Positions 17,675-26,461 of a stretch of 64,000 nucleotides of DNA are shown here, piece by piece (the first letter of the stretch is position 1; every line of letters starts with the position of its first letter). The position numbers and the translations under genes were made by a program. The notes under the pieces were generated by a model that was not told the origin of the DNA, did no database searches, and saw nothing but the letters and a program-made list of their open reading frames with translations. This DNA comes from DATFVA01 sp963839165. GTDB lineage: Bacteria > Bacteroidota > Ignavibacteria > Ignavibacteriales > Ignavibacteriaceae. Location: positions 186,001 to 250,000 of the forward strand of contig CAWIUG010000006.1 of NCBI GenBank assembly GCA_963839165.1, given 5' to 3'.

Positions 17675-19555
17675 TTATGATATAAATCTTCCTCTCTTTG
17701 TATAATGGGTATGCAGCAGCTTGTGCGATAGTTTGCCGCAGGGACCCTCAGTGAGGAACTTTTCATAGATATACTGAACATGTGGATTCTCATGCGATTT
17801 CCTGACCGCCAGGGATGCATCTTCCTCGTAAATTGCCTGAGCCCGTTTCTGCCTTATTTCAGAAGAAGTAGGTATCGGCTGACCGCCGCCGCCGATACAT
17901 CCGCCGGGACAGGCCATTATCTCAACGAAATGAACATCGCTAAGCTCACCGCGGCGCAGCATCTCCATTACTTTCTTCGCGTTAGCTGTTCCGTGAGCAA
18001 CCACGAACTTTAATTCAACCCCTTCAAGGAATTTATACTCATCAACGCAGTTCTCAAGTTTTACCGAGGCTTGTTTAACACCCTTGAAGCCGCGGCAGGG
18101 ACCTATATCCAGATTCTTAAATGGAACCGGCCTGCCTGTAACCAGCTCATAAACCGTTCTTAAAGCGGCTTCCATTACACCTCCGGTTGCACCGAATATT
18201 AATCCCGCACCCGATGCATCCCCGAAAGGATCATCGAAATGACTCTTCGGCATTTCCGGAAGGTAAATGCCCGCTTCTTTTATCATCTGAGCCATTTCAC
18301 GAGTGGTCAAACCGTAATCGACATCCTTAAATCCTGAATCATACATCTCTGGTCTGCTGCATTCAAACTTTTTAGCCGCGCAGGGCATAAGCGCTACTGT
18401 AACTATATCGGCAGGATCAACATTGGCTTCCTTTGCGTAAAATGTTTTTATAAGTGCCCCGAACATCTGCTGAGGTGATTTGGCAGTCGACAGATAATCC
18501 AGGTAATCTGGATAGAAGTGCTCTATATACTTCACCCAGCCCGGTGAGCAGGAGGTGAACTGAGGCAGCTTTATAGTTTCGTCTTTATCTATAAGAGCTT
18601 TTTTCAGCCTGTTAAGCAGCTCGGTTCCTTCTTCCATTATAGTAAGGTCTGCGGAGAAGTTCGTATCAAAAACTTTGTCAAATCCTATTCTCCTGAGTGC
18701 TGTGTTCAGCTCGCCGGTAAATGAATGCCCCGGTTCTATACCGAATTCTTCACCAATAGCCGCGCGCGGTGAAGGTGCCGTTTGTATTACAACATGTTTC
18801 TGAGGATCGTCTATTGCTCTCCATATTTCATCTGAGGGATCGTTCGCTTTTAACGCGCCGGTAGGACACCGGTTTATGCACTGACCGCAGTTTATGCATA
18901 TAACATCGGCAAGGGGCTTATCCAGAAAAGTGCCTACCTTCGTTTCATGTCCCCTGTGCAGTGCTTCAAGCACTCCTACTTCCTGCAGATCGATACACGT
19001 CCTTATGCACCGCTTGCAGAGAACGCACTTGTTCATATTTCTTATCACCGAAGGTGAGGATCTGTCTACAGGATAACGGGGTTCTTTGATGTGCCCGAAC
19101 ATAAACCCGTCAACACCGTACTCATTTGCCAGGTTCTGAAGTTCGCAGTTAAGGTTCCGTGAGCATGCATAGCAGTCACCGTAATGCTCACTGAGAAGAA
19201 GGTCTATTATATGACGTCTTGCTTTTCTTACCTGTGGTGTTGATGTATGAATTTTTAACGGCGTTGTAATTGGAAACGAACACGATGTCTGCAGGGTTTT
19301 CATTCCTTCAACTTCAACCACACACACCCGGCATACTCCCGCGATGCACAGGTCTTCATGATAACATAAAGTTGGAATGTGAATCTGGTTCATTTTGCAG
19401 GCTTCAAGAATGGTTGTACCGAGAGGGACGGATATTTTCTTCTCGTTTATTTCAACTGAAATCATTCCACCGATCGTTTCTGTTTCACCCGCTGTTTTTT
19501 CAACAACGAAGGGCCGCTGGCTCTCCGGCGACCTGCTGTTATTATTCTTTTCCAT
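17675..19555 (-). CDS. hydA: [FeFe]-hydrogenase catalytic subunit (NADH-linked type)
   Basis: A 626-residue catalytic subunit that reversibly makes H2 at the H-cluster. In order it has an N-terminal [2Fe-2S] domain (Cys64-92 region), a His-Cys [4Fe-4S] motif (HYGDCYACSRNLNC, 124-137), two ferredoxin [4Fe-4S] motifs (Cys177-187 and 220-230) and the H-cluster domain. H-cluster motifs are L1 TSCSPGW (334-340), L2 MPCAAKKFE (390-398) and L3 EIMACPGGCIGGGG (546-558). L1 has Ser337 where TSCCP is usual. The start at 19555 is supported by GGTGAGGA just upstream and overlaps the nuoF-like gene by 14 bases, showing translational coupling. With the NuoE/NuoF-like partners it forms a cytoplasmic NAD(H)-linked hydrogenase. 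Confidence 0.92.
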   Translation of the reverse strand: MEKNNNSRSPESQRPFVVEKTAGETETIGGMISVEINEKKISVPLGTTILEACKMNQIHIPTLCYHEDLCIAGVCRVCVVEVEGMKTLQTSCSFPITTPLKIHTSTPQVRKARRHIIDLLLSEHYGDCYACSRNLNCELQNLANEYGVDGFMFGHIKEPRYPVDRSSPSVIRNMNKCVLCKRCIRTCIDLQEVGVLEALHRGHETKVGTFLDKPLADVICINCGQCINRCPTGALKANDPSDEIWRAIDDPQKHVVIQTAPSPRAAIGEEFGIEPGHSFTGELNTALRRIGFDKVFDTNFSADLTIMEEGTELLNRLKKALIDKDETIKLPQFTSCSPGWVKYIEHFYPDYLDYLSTAKSPQQMFGALIKTFYAKEANVDPADIVTVALMPCAAKKFECSRPEMYDSGFKDVDYGLTTREMAQMIKEAGIYLPEMPKSHFDDPFGDASGAGLIFGATGGVMEAALRTVYELVTGRPVPFKNLDIGPCRGFKGVKQASVKLENCVDEYKFLEGVELKFVVAHGTANAKKVMEMLRRGELSDVHFVEIMACPGGCIGGGGQPIPTSSEIRQKRAQAIYEEDASLAVRKSHENPHVQYIYEKFLTEGPCGKLSHKLLHTHYTKRGRFIS

Positions 19556-20768
19556 TTTTCCTCACCTTTCCGTTTGTGTGGAATATTTCATCCTTAAAAT
19601 TTTCGAGAATTGAAATAAAAGAATTCGGCGATGACTGTCCGAGTCCGCATTTTGACGCCGCCTGCATTGTCCGGCCGAGTTCCTTCAATGTGCTGATATA
19701 TGAAAAAGTGAATTCTCCTTTTTCAATTAGCTCAACACCCTCAAGGAGTTTAACGTTGCCTATCCGGCAGGGCGTACATTGTCCGCACGATTCTTCCACA
19801 AAGAATTCGAGGAAATTTTTAAGCACTTTAAGCATGTCGCGTGATTCATTGAAGATAATAATTGATCCCCCGGTAGCCGCATCCTCGTAGGCAAGAACAC
19901 GGTCGAACTGCGTTTTAGGCAGGCAGATTCCCGAAGCTCCTCCCACCTGAACGGCTTTAGTGTCTTTAGCCTCAACGATTTTAAGCAGCTGCTTTATAGA
20001 GGTACCCCAGGGAAGTTCATAAACTCCGGGTTTTCCGCAGTCGCCTGAGACAGAAAATAATTTTGAGCCTGTCGATTTATCAGTACCGAAATGCCTGAAC
20101 CACTCCCCTCCCTTTACGGTGATATGAGGTATTGAAGCGAGAGTTTCCACATTATTTACCGAAGTGGGATATCCCATATAGCCTGTATTTACAGGGTAAG
20201 GAGGACGGTTGCGCGGCTCACCCCTGTTTCCCTGCAGTGATTCGATAAGGGCGGTTTCTTCGCCGCATACGTAGGCTCCTGAGCCAAGTCTTATACTTAT
20301 ATCAAAGTTGAATCCCTTCATACCGAGAATATCGGTGCCTAAAAGGTTATCCTCCCGCATCTTCATAAGATATTCTTCAAGGTATTCAAGCATATATTCA
20401 TATTCTCCGCGCAGGTAAACTATACCTGTGGCGGCACCCATTGTGTATCCTCCAATTACCATTCCATCAAATACAAGCTCGGGATATTCAAGCAGCAGAA
20501 TACGGTCTTTGAATGTTCCCGGTTCACCTTCATCTGCATTGCATACAAGAAACTTCTTAGGCGCTATAGCTGCGGCTGTAAGCATCCATTTGGTAGAAGT
20601 GGGAAAACCTGCGCCGCCTCTTCCTTTCAAACCTGAGGTCTTTAAGGCAAATAAAATATCTTCGCGTGATTTTGAAACCAGCTCTCTTATTCCGTCTCCC
20701 CTGGTGTATTCGGAAAACAGTACGGGACCCAAACGCCTTTTGGCAGTGTAAGATGCATCCATTTCCAT
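19542..20768 (-). CDS. hydB: NuoF-like flavoprotein subunit of the hydrogenase (HydB/HndC type)
   Basis: A 408-residue NADH- and FMN-binding subunit. Landmarks are GRGGAGFPTSTKW (NADH/FMN site), NADEGEPGTFKDR, GSGAYVCGEETALIES and the [4Fe-4S] motif ESCGQCTPCRIG. It lacks the N-terminal thioredoxin-like [2Fe-2S] domain and the C-terminal ferredoxin domain found in long HydB proteins of bifurcating hydrogenases, so it corresponds to the NuoF core only. It lies between the NuoE-like and catalytic genes with overlaps or very short gaps. Its role is to pass electrons between NAD(H) and the Fe-S chain of the catalytic subunit. Confidence 0.9.
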   Translation of the reverse strand: MEMDASYTAKRRLGPVLFSEYTRGDGIRELVSKSREDILFALKTSGLKGRGGAGFPTSTKWMLTAAAIAPKKFLVCNADEGEPGTFKDRILLLEYPELVFDGMVIGGYTMGAATGIVYLRGEYEYMLEYLEEYLMKMREDNLLGTDILGMKGFNFDISIRLGSGAYVCGEETALIESLQGNRGEPRNRPPYPVNTGYMGYPTSVNNVETLASIPHITVKGGEWFRHFGTDKSTGSKLFSVSGDCGKPGVYELPWGTSIKQLLKIVEAKDTKAVQVGGASGICLPKTQFDRVLAYEDAATGGSIIIFNESRDMLKVLKNFLEFFVEESCGQCTPCRIGNVKLLEGVELIEKGEFTFSYISTLKELGRTMQAASKCGLGQSSPNSFISILENFKDEIFHTNGKVRKNGKE

Positions 20769-20772
20769 CCTC

Positions 20773-21246
20773 CTACTTTATATCAGTCAGAATTTTTACC
20801 GCGGTTTCAGGATCAAGCCGGGTGTAAACTTTATCGTTTACAAGCATGGCCGGTCCCTCATCGCACATACCAAGGCAATTGGTGTGTTCAAGGGTAATAC
20901 GGTTATCTTTAGTAGTTTCTCCGAATGAAATGCCAAGCTCTCTCTTAACAGCTTTTTCAACTTCCTCTTTTCCTGCCATGTCGCAGGAGATTGTTTTACA
21001 CAACCTGATTATATTTCTTCCCTGCGGTTTTTCATGAAGAAAGGAATAAAAGGATACTACGCTGTTCACCTCAACCGGGTGAATATTCATCAGTCTTGCC
21101 GCTTCCTGCTGTGCAAATCCCGAAATGAAATGATATTTCTTCTGGATTGCCTGCAGGATAGGAAGCAGAGCGGACCGGTCAGATCCGTACTTTTCAACGA
21201 AAGATTCAATGTCTTCAGATAATTTATTTTTTTCGTAGATAAGCAT
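20773..21246 (-). CDS. hydC: NuoE-like [2Fe-2S] subunit of the hydrogenase (HydC/HndA type)
   Basis: A 157-residue protein with a helical N-terminus and a thioredoxin-fold [2Fe-2S] domain. The four ligands are visible as CKTISC (C-x4-C) and CLGMC (C-x3-C), the NuoE pattern. It lies 4 bases upstream of the NuoF-like gene and 3 bases downstream of the receiver gene. It is expected to form the electron-entry module with the flavoprotein subunit. Confidence 0.9.
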   Translation of the reverse strand: MLIYEKNKLSEDIESFVEKYGSDRSALLPILQAIQKKYHFISGFAQQEAARLMNIHPVEVNSVVSFYSFLHEKPQGRNIIRLCKTISCDMAGKEEVEKAVKRELGISFGETTKDNRITLEHTNCLGMCDEGPAMLVNDKVYTRLDPETAVKILTDIK

Positions 21247-21249
21247 TTT

Positions 21250-21630
21250 CTAATCCTTCACTTTCTCAGGCAGAAGTTTTTTAACTTTTGCGATCAGTTC
21301 ATCAGGTGATATGGGCTTCTCTATATATTCGTCCACAGGTACCATCTCGCTTTTTCCGAATTCAAACCCTAATGCTTTTGAAACTGATGTGTACATAATG
21401 ATCGGAGTCATAATTTTTTCCCTCCGCAGTTTCTGCGCAAGGAAAAATCCGTCGTCCGGTTCATTCATCATTACATCAAGAATGATGAGATCAGGTTTCT
21501 GATCTTTAATAAGATTATAGCCTTCATCCGGATCCTGAGCAGTATATACCCTGTAACCTTTGGAGGTTAGAACAATTTTGCTCACATCCAGAATGTCTGC
21601 GTCGTCGTCGATTATTACTATTTTGGTCAT
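21250..21630 (-). CDS. Receiver-only response regulator in the hydrogenase operon
   Basis: A 126-residue stand-alone REC domain: acidic pair IDDD near the start, phospho-acceptor Asp in LIILDVMM, Thr/Ser switch in YTSVSK and Lys in YIEKPISP. No output domain follows. The start at 21630 has AGGAAAA just upstream; the in-frame ATG at 21663 is less likely because the REC fold normally begins at MTKIVIIDDD. It lies between hydF and the NuoE-like gene with a 3-base gap downstream, so it is almost certainly co-transcribed with the hydrogenase. Its partner kinase is unknown. Confidence 0.88.
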   Translation of the reverse strand: MTKIVIIDDDADILDVSKIVLTSKGYRVYTAQDPDEGYNLIKDQKPDLIILDVMMNEPDDGFFLAQKLRREKIMTPIIMYTSVSKALGFEFGKSEMVPVDEYIEKPISPDELIAKVKKLLPEKVKD

Positions 21631-21711
21631 TATTTTTCCTGTTTTATATTTTAGCCCGACCATGGATTATTCCTGAACTCTGAAACAATCCCGGCGGGAT
21701 TTTTATATTTT

Positions 21712-22941
21712 CTATGTATAAGTCTTTTGAAAACTTTTTTCCCATTCATAAAATGCTTCGCTGAAAGGCTGAAGAGCTCTGGGAATAGCTCCGTTCATGT
21801 ATGATATAATAATTCCGTAATTAACTACGGGAACTCCCATAAGTCTTGCTTCATTCAGCCGCACCTGCATCATCTTCCTCGACAGCAGGCAGGCTCCGCA
21901 ATGAATGATTAGTCTGTATTGTGAAAGGTTTTCAGGTAATTCGCCTCCCTGTCTGAAATCAATCGCCAGCTTCTTCCCCGTATAGTTCCTCAGCCAATCG
22001 GGTATCGTAACCCTCCCTGAATTATCTTCCTGATCGTGATGACAGCATGCTTCGGTAATAAGTATTTTATCGCCGTCTTTCAATTCGTCAATTCTTTTTA
22101 ACCCTTTAATAAATGTTTTAAGATCCCCCTTATGTCTTGACATTAGAATTGAAAATGTCGTCATCCTGGTATCAGCCGGAACGTTTTTCTCCGCCAGCTT
22201 TAGAGCCTGACTATCGGAGATCACCAGGTCAGGCCTCGCTCTCAGGGAAGATAAAGCCATCGGCAGCTCCTTCTCTTTAACAATCAGAACAACAGTCTCC
22301 TTGTCGAGTGCCTCCCTTATTGTCTGTACCTGCGGAAGCATCAGCCTGTTTTTTGGAGCTCCGGGATTGGCAGGGATGACGAGAACTACTGTATCACCCT
22401 GACTAACAAGTCCGCCTATCAGAGAAGGATCATCTTCCGGAGGGAGTGATCTTATTACTTTTCTTTTAAGCGATTCAATGCCGACTCCCAGCTTACAGGA
22501 TATTTCATAGTGAATCGCGCTGAGCAGCTTTATTTCTTCGAGAAGATCGGGATTTATTCCCATTTCAATTTTATTGGCGGCTATAACGAAGGGAACGGAA
22601 ATTTTATCGAGGTAGTTAAGGATTTCATATTCTTCCGTGGATAGTGTCTTTGTGGCATCAACAACTACTACCGCAAAATCAGCACCTGATATAGCTTTTA
22701 TGGTTCTGCTTATCCTGCAGCTTCCAAGTTCGCCTGAGTCATCAATACCGGCTGTGTCAATCAGAAGTACAAATCCGTATGGGAGCAGTTCTATAGTGTT
22801 TCTAACGGGAGTGGTGGTTGTACCCGGAATGTCGCTTACTGTGCTTAGATCCCGCCCGAGAAAAACGTTAACCAGGGATGACTTTCCTACGTTTCTCCGG
22901 CCGACAAAAACGACTTGCTTTTTATTCAGGTCAAAGGACAT
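21712..22941 (-). CDS. hydF: [FeFe]-hydrogenase H-cluster maturation GTPase HydF
   Basis: A 409-residue maturase scaffold that builds and delivers the diiron subcluster to apo-hydrogenase. The N-terminal GTPase domain has P-loop GRRNVGKSS, switch region PGTTTTPV, DTAGI and NKIE. The middle is a dimerisation domain. The C-terminal cluster domain carries CCHHDQEDN and HCGAC, matching the CxH…HCxxC ligand pattern of HydF. It is the first gene of the minus-strand operon. GGAGG lies about 10 bases before the start. The radical SAM partners HydE and HydG are not in this window. Confidence 0.92.
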   Translation of the reverse strand: MSFDLNKKQVVFVGRRNVGKSSLVNVFLGRDLSTVSDIPGTTTTPVRNTIELLPYGFVLLIDTAGIDDSGELGSCRISRTIKAISGADFAVVVVDATKTLSTEEYEILNYLDKISVPFVIAANKIEMGINPDLLEEIKLLSAIHYEISCKLGVGIESLKRKVIRSLPPEDDPSLIGGLVSQGDTVVLVIPANPGAPKNRLMLPQVQTIREALDKETVVLIVKEKELPMALSSLRARPDLVISDSQALKLAEKNVPADTRMTTFSILMSRHKGDLKTFIKGLKRIDELKDGDKILITEACCHHDQEDNSGRVTIPDWLRNYTGKKLAIDFRQGGELPENLSQYRLIIHCGACLLSRKMMQVRLNEARLMGVPVVNYGIIISYMNGAIPRALQPFSEAFYEWEKSFQKTYT

Positions 22942-23344
22942 CTTCAGGCTGCCTCCGCTGCGATGTGGTTGTCCGGATATTCACAGCTTTTATTATCAGA
23001 AAAACAGCTTCTTCCCGCAAAAGTTCTCTCCCCATAGGATCCTTCTCTCCTCTTATAACGTCTCTTCTTCCCCTAAAGGTCAAAAAGCGTTCCATCATCA
23101 ACTATTAATACAATCACCTTTTCACCCTAAAACTTTATAGTAGAATTATAAGAGTGTTGAATCTTTATATAGTGCGTTTCTCTTTTCGAAAAGTCTATTC
23201 TCTTTAATAAGAAAACCGCGTTATTAGAAAATTCTGGTGTGACGTTAATCCTTTTGCACTTAAGCTCTTTTTTACTGTGGTCATTGTCATTACTTAATTT
23301 GAATAAAATCAACATTTTGACGTTGAAAATATGAGGAATAGGAA
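22942..23344. other. Gene-free divergent spacer upstream of hydF
   Basis: A 403-base spacer between divergent genes. The first 170 bases are C/T-rich on the plus strand and the rest is AT-rich. Promoters for the hydrogenase operon and for the 23345 gene must lie here, but I see no clear consensus or operator. Short ORFs in it have no recognisable features. Confidence 0.5.
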
Positions 23345-23974
23345 ATGGCAGAAATTAAAATCCAGAGGAGACAAAGGTCTCCATGGCCCTGGATAATAGG
23401 TATAATTATACTCGCCGGATTCGTATGGTTTATGCTTACTTATGTATATATGCCGGAAGGTGATGATAATACAGGAGTTGCGGGTGACAGTCTATCTACT
23501 AACCAAAGATACCTGCCTCCCCCCGATACCTCTAATGAGGTGAGGGATTTTGTTGAATACTCAAGGGATACAACACAGAATATTTCGCCTAAAAGGTATA
23601 CGGAGCAGGGACTTATAAAACTTCAGTCAGCCCTTAGCTATATCGCCGATAGAACGGATTCTGTTAAGAACCAGGTCGGGCAGGAGATTGATTCACTCGA
23701 CAGAACCATCGCTAAAGTTGATACTACTTCCCCGAATTATCTCGGTCAGGTTAAGCCTGCTTTTTCAGCTGCGGTTAAGGCTATAGAATCGATTCAGTAT
23801 TCGGGTACTACTACACAGAGAGGGTCTGCCGCTGAACTGAGAAGTATTGAGTCGAGCATCGATACTACGAAATCTCTGGAGAGTCAGATCGATAAAATAA
23901 AAATGTTTTTCGCTGAAGCCGGAAACGTTCTTCAGCAGGTGAAAGTATCTAATGAATATACTCTCAATGAATGA
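23345..23974 (+). CDS. Single-pass membrane protein of unknown function
   Basis: A 209-residue protein with a basic N-terminus (IQRRQRSPWPW), one transmembrane helix (about residues 16-34) and an extracytoplasmic part rich in Ser, Thr, Asp and Gln. The latter is predicted to be mostly helical with coiled-coil character (about 75-205). No family recognised. It is followed after 38 bases by a PRC-barrel protein with a strong ribosome site, so the pair may form one transcript linked to envelope or stress physiology; that link is inference. Confidence 0.75.
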   Translation: MAEIKIQRRQRSPWPWIIGIIILAGFVWFMLTYVYMPEGDDNTGVAGDSLSTNQRYLPPPDTSNEVRDFVEYSRDTTQNISPKRYTEQGLIKLQSALSYIADRTDSVKNQVGQEIDSLDRTIAKVDTTSPNYLGQVKPAFSAAVKAIESIQYSGTTTQRGSAAELRSIESSIDTTKSLESQIDKIKMFFAEAGNVLQQVKVSNEYTLNE

Positions 23975-24012
23975 AGCTGTTAAAAATATTTAAGAAATGA
24001 CAGGAGGTCAAC

Positions 24013-24903
24013 ATGAGTCCCGATGAGAAAAGACTTGAGCCAGGATTGTACAGGTTATCAGAGCTGACTGATTATGAAGTTGCGGATAGAGACCCGGACG
24101 TAAGAGGTTGGAATGTACATAGTTCTGATCAAAAACATATAGGCAAGGTAAATGATCTTATTGTTGATCTCGATGCAATGAAGGTTCGTTACCTTGATAT
24201 AACTGTAAATAATGAGATCAGCGATATAGGAACTGATGAAAGACATCTGCTGATCCCTATCGGCGCTGCTGAACTTGATAAAAAGGATGATAAGGTAAGG
24301 GTAAATGATATTGAAACGGTTACACTCCTGAAACTGCCGTCGTACCAGGGTGGCTCGATCAGCAGGGACTATGAAAAGGACCTCAGACGAAGCCTGAATC
24401 CCAATTATAACACTGAAACGGGAGAGGAAGATTTTTATAATGATGATCTTTATGATGACAGCAGGTTCTACAGAGCAGAGAATAAAAATCTTTTCCGGCT
24501 TGAGGAACTCGATAAGTCGAGCGTGCTGGGGCAAAATCCCGACATAAGAGGCTGGGAGGTAATCACGGCCGATAATACAAGACTCGGGTCGGTTAATGAG
24601 CTTATCGTGGATAAAAGAAGAAATAAAATAAGATATCTCGATATCGATACATTGGTTCCGGGACGGAATTATCTTGTGCCAATCGGTCTGGCTTCTCTTG
24701 CCCATGATCAAAAGAGAGTGCTTGTTGACCTTAATGATGATAACCTGAAAACTTATCCTGTCTATTCAGGTCAGGAAATTAACCGCGATTATGAAAATAG
24801 TCTGCAGAATTCCCTGAAGAGAAATGTGCAGGGCGAAAAAAATACTGATTATTACAGCAATAAACATTACGATGATTCCCGTTTCTTCGGCCGACGTCCA
24901 TAA
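24013..24903 (+). CDS. Double PRC-barrel domain protein
   Basis: A 296-residue cytoplasmic protein with two related PRC-barrel repeats. The first contains DPDVRGWNVHSSD followed by IGKVNDLIVD (about 28-110). The second contains NPDIRGWEVITAD followed by LGSVNELIVD (about 175-260). Each repeat ends in a similar Tyr/Asp-rich linker (YEKDLRRSL and YENSLQNSL), indicating an internal duplication. A strong ribosome site (CAGGAGGT) precedes the start. PRC-barrel proteins occur in photosynthetic reaction centres, RNA processing and stress responses; no specific role can be assigned here. Confidence 0.87.
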   Translation: MSPDEKRLEPGLYRLSELTDYEVADRDPDVRGWNVHSSDQKHIGKVNDLIVDLDAMKVRYLDITVNNEISDIGTDERHLLIPIGAAELDKKDDKVRVNDIETVTLLKLPSYQGGSISRDYEKDLRRSLNPNYNTETGEEDFYNDDLYDDSRFYRAENKNLFRLEELDKSSVLGQNPDIRGWEVITADNTRLGSVNELIVDKRRNKIRYLDIDTLVPGRNYLVPIGLASLAHDQKRVLVDLNDDNLKTYPVYSGQEINRDYENSLQNSLKRNVQGEKNTDYYSNKHYDDSRFFGRRP

Positions 24904-25013
24904 TGTAGTAAGTATTTAATGAAGATAATATCTTTTTGAAGGAGGTTTAAACTTTTTACTTTCCTGATATTTCTTAATTTTGGGGAAATTTTTTCCCGAA
25001 TTAAATATCAGGT

Positions 25014-26357
25014 ATGGGTTTGAGCGAGAAAAATAGTCATAAGACTAAACCATTGTGGAAATTTACAGGGGCATTCTGGACAGCAAATCTTGTAGAACTT
25101 TTTGAACGTGCGGCTTATTATGCCGTATTCATCGCTATTACCCTTTACCTTTCCAGGGTGGTCGGTTTTGATGATATCGAGGCAGGATGGATTGGTGGTA
25201 TATTCGCGGCGGGTCTATATTTCCTTCCTCCTTTCACCGGCGCCTACGCCGATAAGATCGGATTCAGAAACGCCATACTGCTGGCTTTCAGCCTTCTGAC
25301 CCTTGGCTATTTCACCCTTGGAGCGCTTCCTTATAAAGTTACAGTTCTTCCTGCCCTTGTGGTTCTTATGTTCGGCGGTTCATTTATAAAATCTATTATT
25401 ACCGGTACTGTTGCCAAAACGACTAATGAGGATACCAGGGCCCGTGGTTATTCAATATTTTATGGGATGGTGAACGTCGGTGCATTCCTTGGTAAAACTT
25501 TTGCTTATCCTCTAAGACTTACATGGGGAGTGGAATCGATAAATTTTTATGCTGCGTCTATGACCCTCATTGCCTTTATCGTGGTTTATATTTTCTATAA
25601 GAATGTAAATGTGGATGGAGAAGGTAAAACCTTCGGTGAGGCGTGGAAGGGATTTGTCAGGGTGGTATCCAATGTGCGTCTTCTGATATTGATTTTAATT
25701 GTTACAGGTTTCTGGATAATACAGCATCAGCTCTACGCAACGATGCCTAAGTATGTTCTGCGCACTGTGGGAGAGCACGCTTCGCCCGAGTGGATTGCAA
25801 ACGTTAATCCCTTTGTAGTAATGCTCTCGGTTGTCTTCATCACTAACCTGATGAAAAATGTAAGAGCTGTTTCTTCAATGACAGTGGGAATGTTTCTTAT
25901 GCCTCTTTCAGCATTGCTTATGGCTTCAAGTCCTGTGCTCGAATCCCTTACAGGCCAGTCAGTTTCTATCTTCGGATTATTTACTGCCCACCCTGTAACC
26001 GTGATGATGATATCGGGAATAGTTGTTCAGGGCCTGGCGGAATGTTTTATCTCTCCCCGCTACCTTGAGTATTTCTCCCTTCAGGCGCCTAAGGGTGAGG
26101 AAGGTCTTTATCTTGGTTTCAGTCACCTGCATTCGTTTCTTTCTTCAATACTTGGTTTTGGAATTTCAGGATATCTGCTTACGGCTTATGCACCCGACCC
26201 TGAATTCCTTAGTTCTGAACAAATGCTGCATGCTTATGATCACGCCCACTATATATGGTATTATTTTGCGGTAATAGGACTGACGGCGGCTGTCGCTCTT
26301 CTGCTATACCGCTGGATCCTTGACCGAAGCTCCCGCCCCCGGGAAGGCCTCGCGTAA
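25014..26357 (+). CDS. MFS transporter, POT/peptide-transporter-like
   Basis: A 447-residue protein with about 12 transmembrane helices. The first helix has ELFERAAYYAV, which matches the ExxERxxYY proton-coupling signature of the POT/PTR family, and the loop after TM2 has GAYADKIGFRNAI, the MFS motif A equivalent. Divergence from typical POT proteins elsewhere makes the substrate (peptide or other) uncertain. AGGT lies directly before the ATG, while a stronger AGGAGG lies about 70 bases further upstream without a start codon. Confidence 0.82.
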   Translation: MGLSEKNSHKTKPLWKFTGAFWTANLVELFERAAYYAVFIAITLYLSRVVGFDDIEAGWIGGIFAAGLYFLPPFTGAYADKIGFRNAILLAFSLLTLGYFTLGALPYKVTVLPALVVLMFGGSFIKSIITGTVAKTTNEDTRARGYSIFYGMVNVGAFLGKTFAYPLRLTWGVESINFYAASMTLIAFIVVYIFYKNVNVDGEGKTFGEAWKGFVRVVSNVRLLILILIVTGFWIIQHQLYATMPKYVLRTVGEHASPEWIANVNPFVVMLSVVFITNLMKNVRAVSSMTVGMFLMPLSALLMASSPVLESLTGQSVSIFGLFTAHPVTVMMISGIVVQGLAECFISPRYLEYFSLQAPKGEEGLYLGFSHLHSFLSSILGFGISGYLLTAYAPDPEFLSSEQMLHAYDHAHYIWYYFAVIGLTAAVALLLYRWILDRSSRPREGLA

Positions 26358-26394
26358 TCTTAACCTGAAAGAGCAGAAACGAATTTCCATAAAG

Positions 26395-26447
26395 GAACTT
26401 CGTAGAAGTTCAACTCAACCTCGTTAGAGGTTGAATATCTGTAGACC
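26395..26447 (+). repeat. Two copies of the dispersed hairpin repeat
   Basis: Copy 1 stem GAACTTC-GTA-GAAGTTC (26395-26411), tail lost. Copy 2 stem CAACCTC-GTTA-GAGGTTG (26416-26433) with tail AATATCTGTAGACC (26434-26447). It sits between the transporter stop and the acetyltransferase start. Confidence 0.75.
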
Positions 26448-26461
26448 AGAAAGAGAATTTT

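Noticed and set aside
19270..19890. 206-codon plus-strand ORF opposite the hydrogenase genes
   Set aside because: It is antisense to the well-supported hydA and NuoF-like genes and its product has no recognisable feature.
17675..22941. A complete hydrogenase maturation set
   Set aside because: Only hydF was found; hydE and hydG are not in the window.
23127..23315. 62-codon minus-strand ORF in the hydF upstream spacer
   Set aside because: No ribosome site, no recognisable domain and it lies in AT-rich probable promoter DNA.
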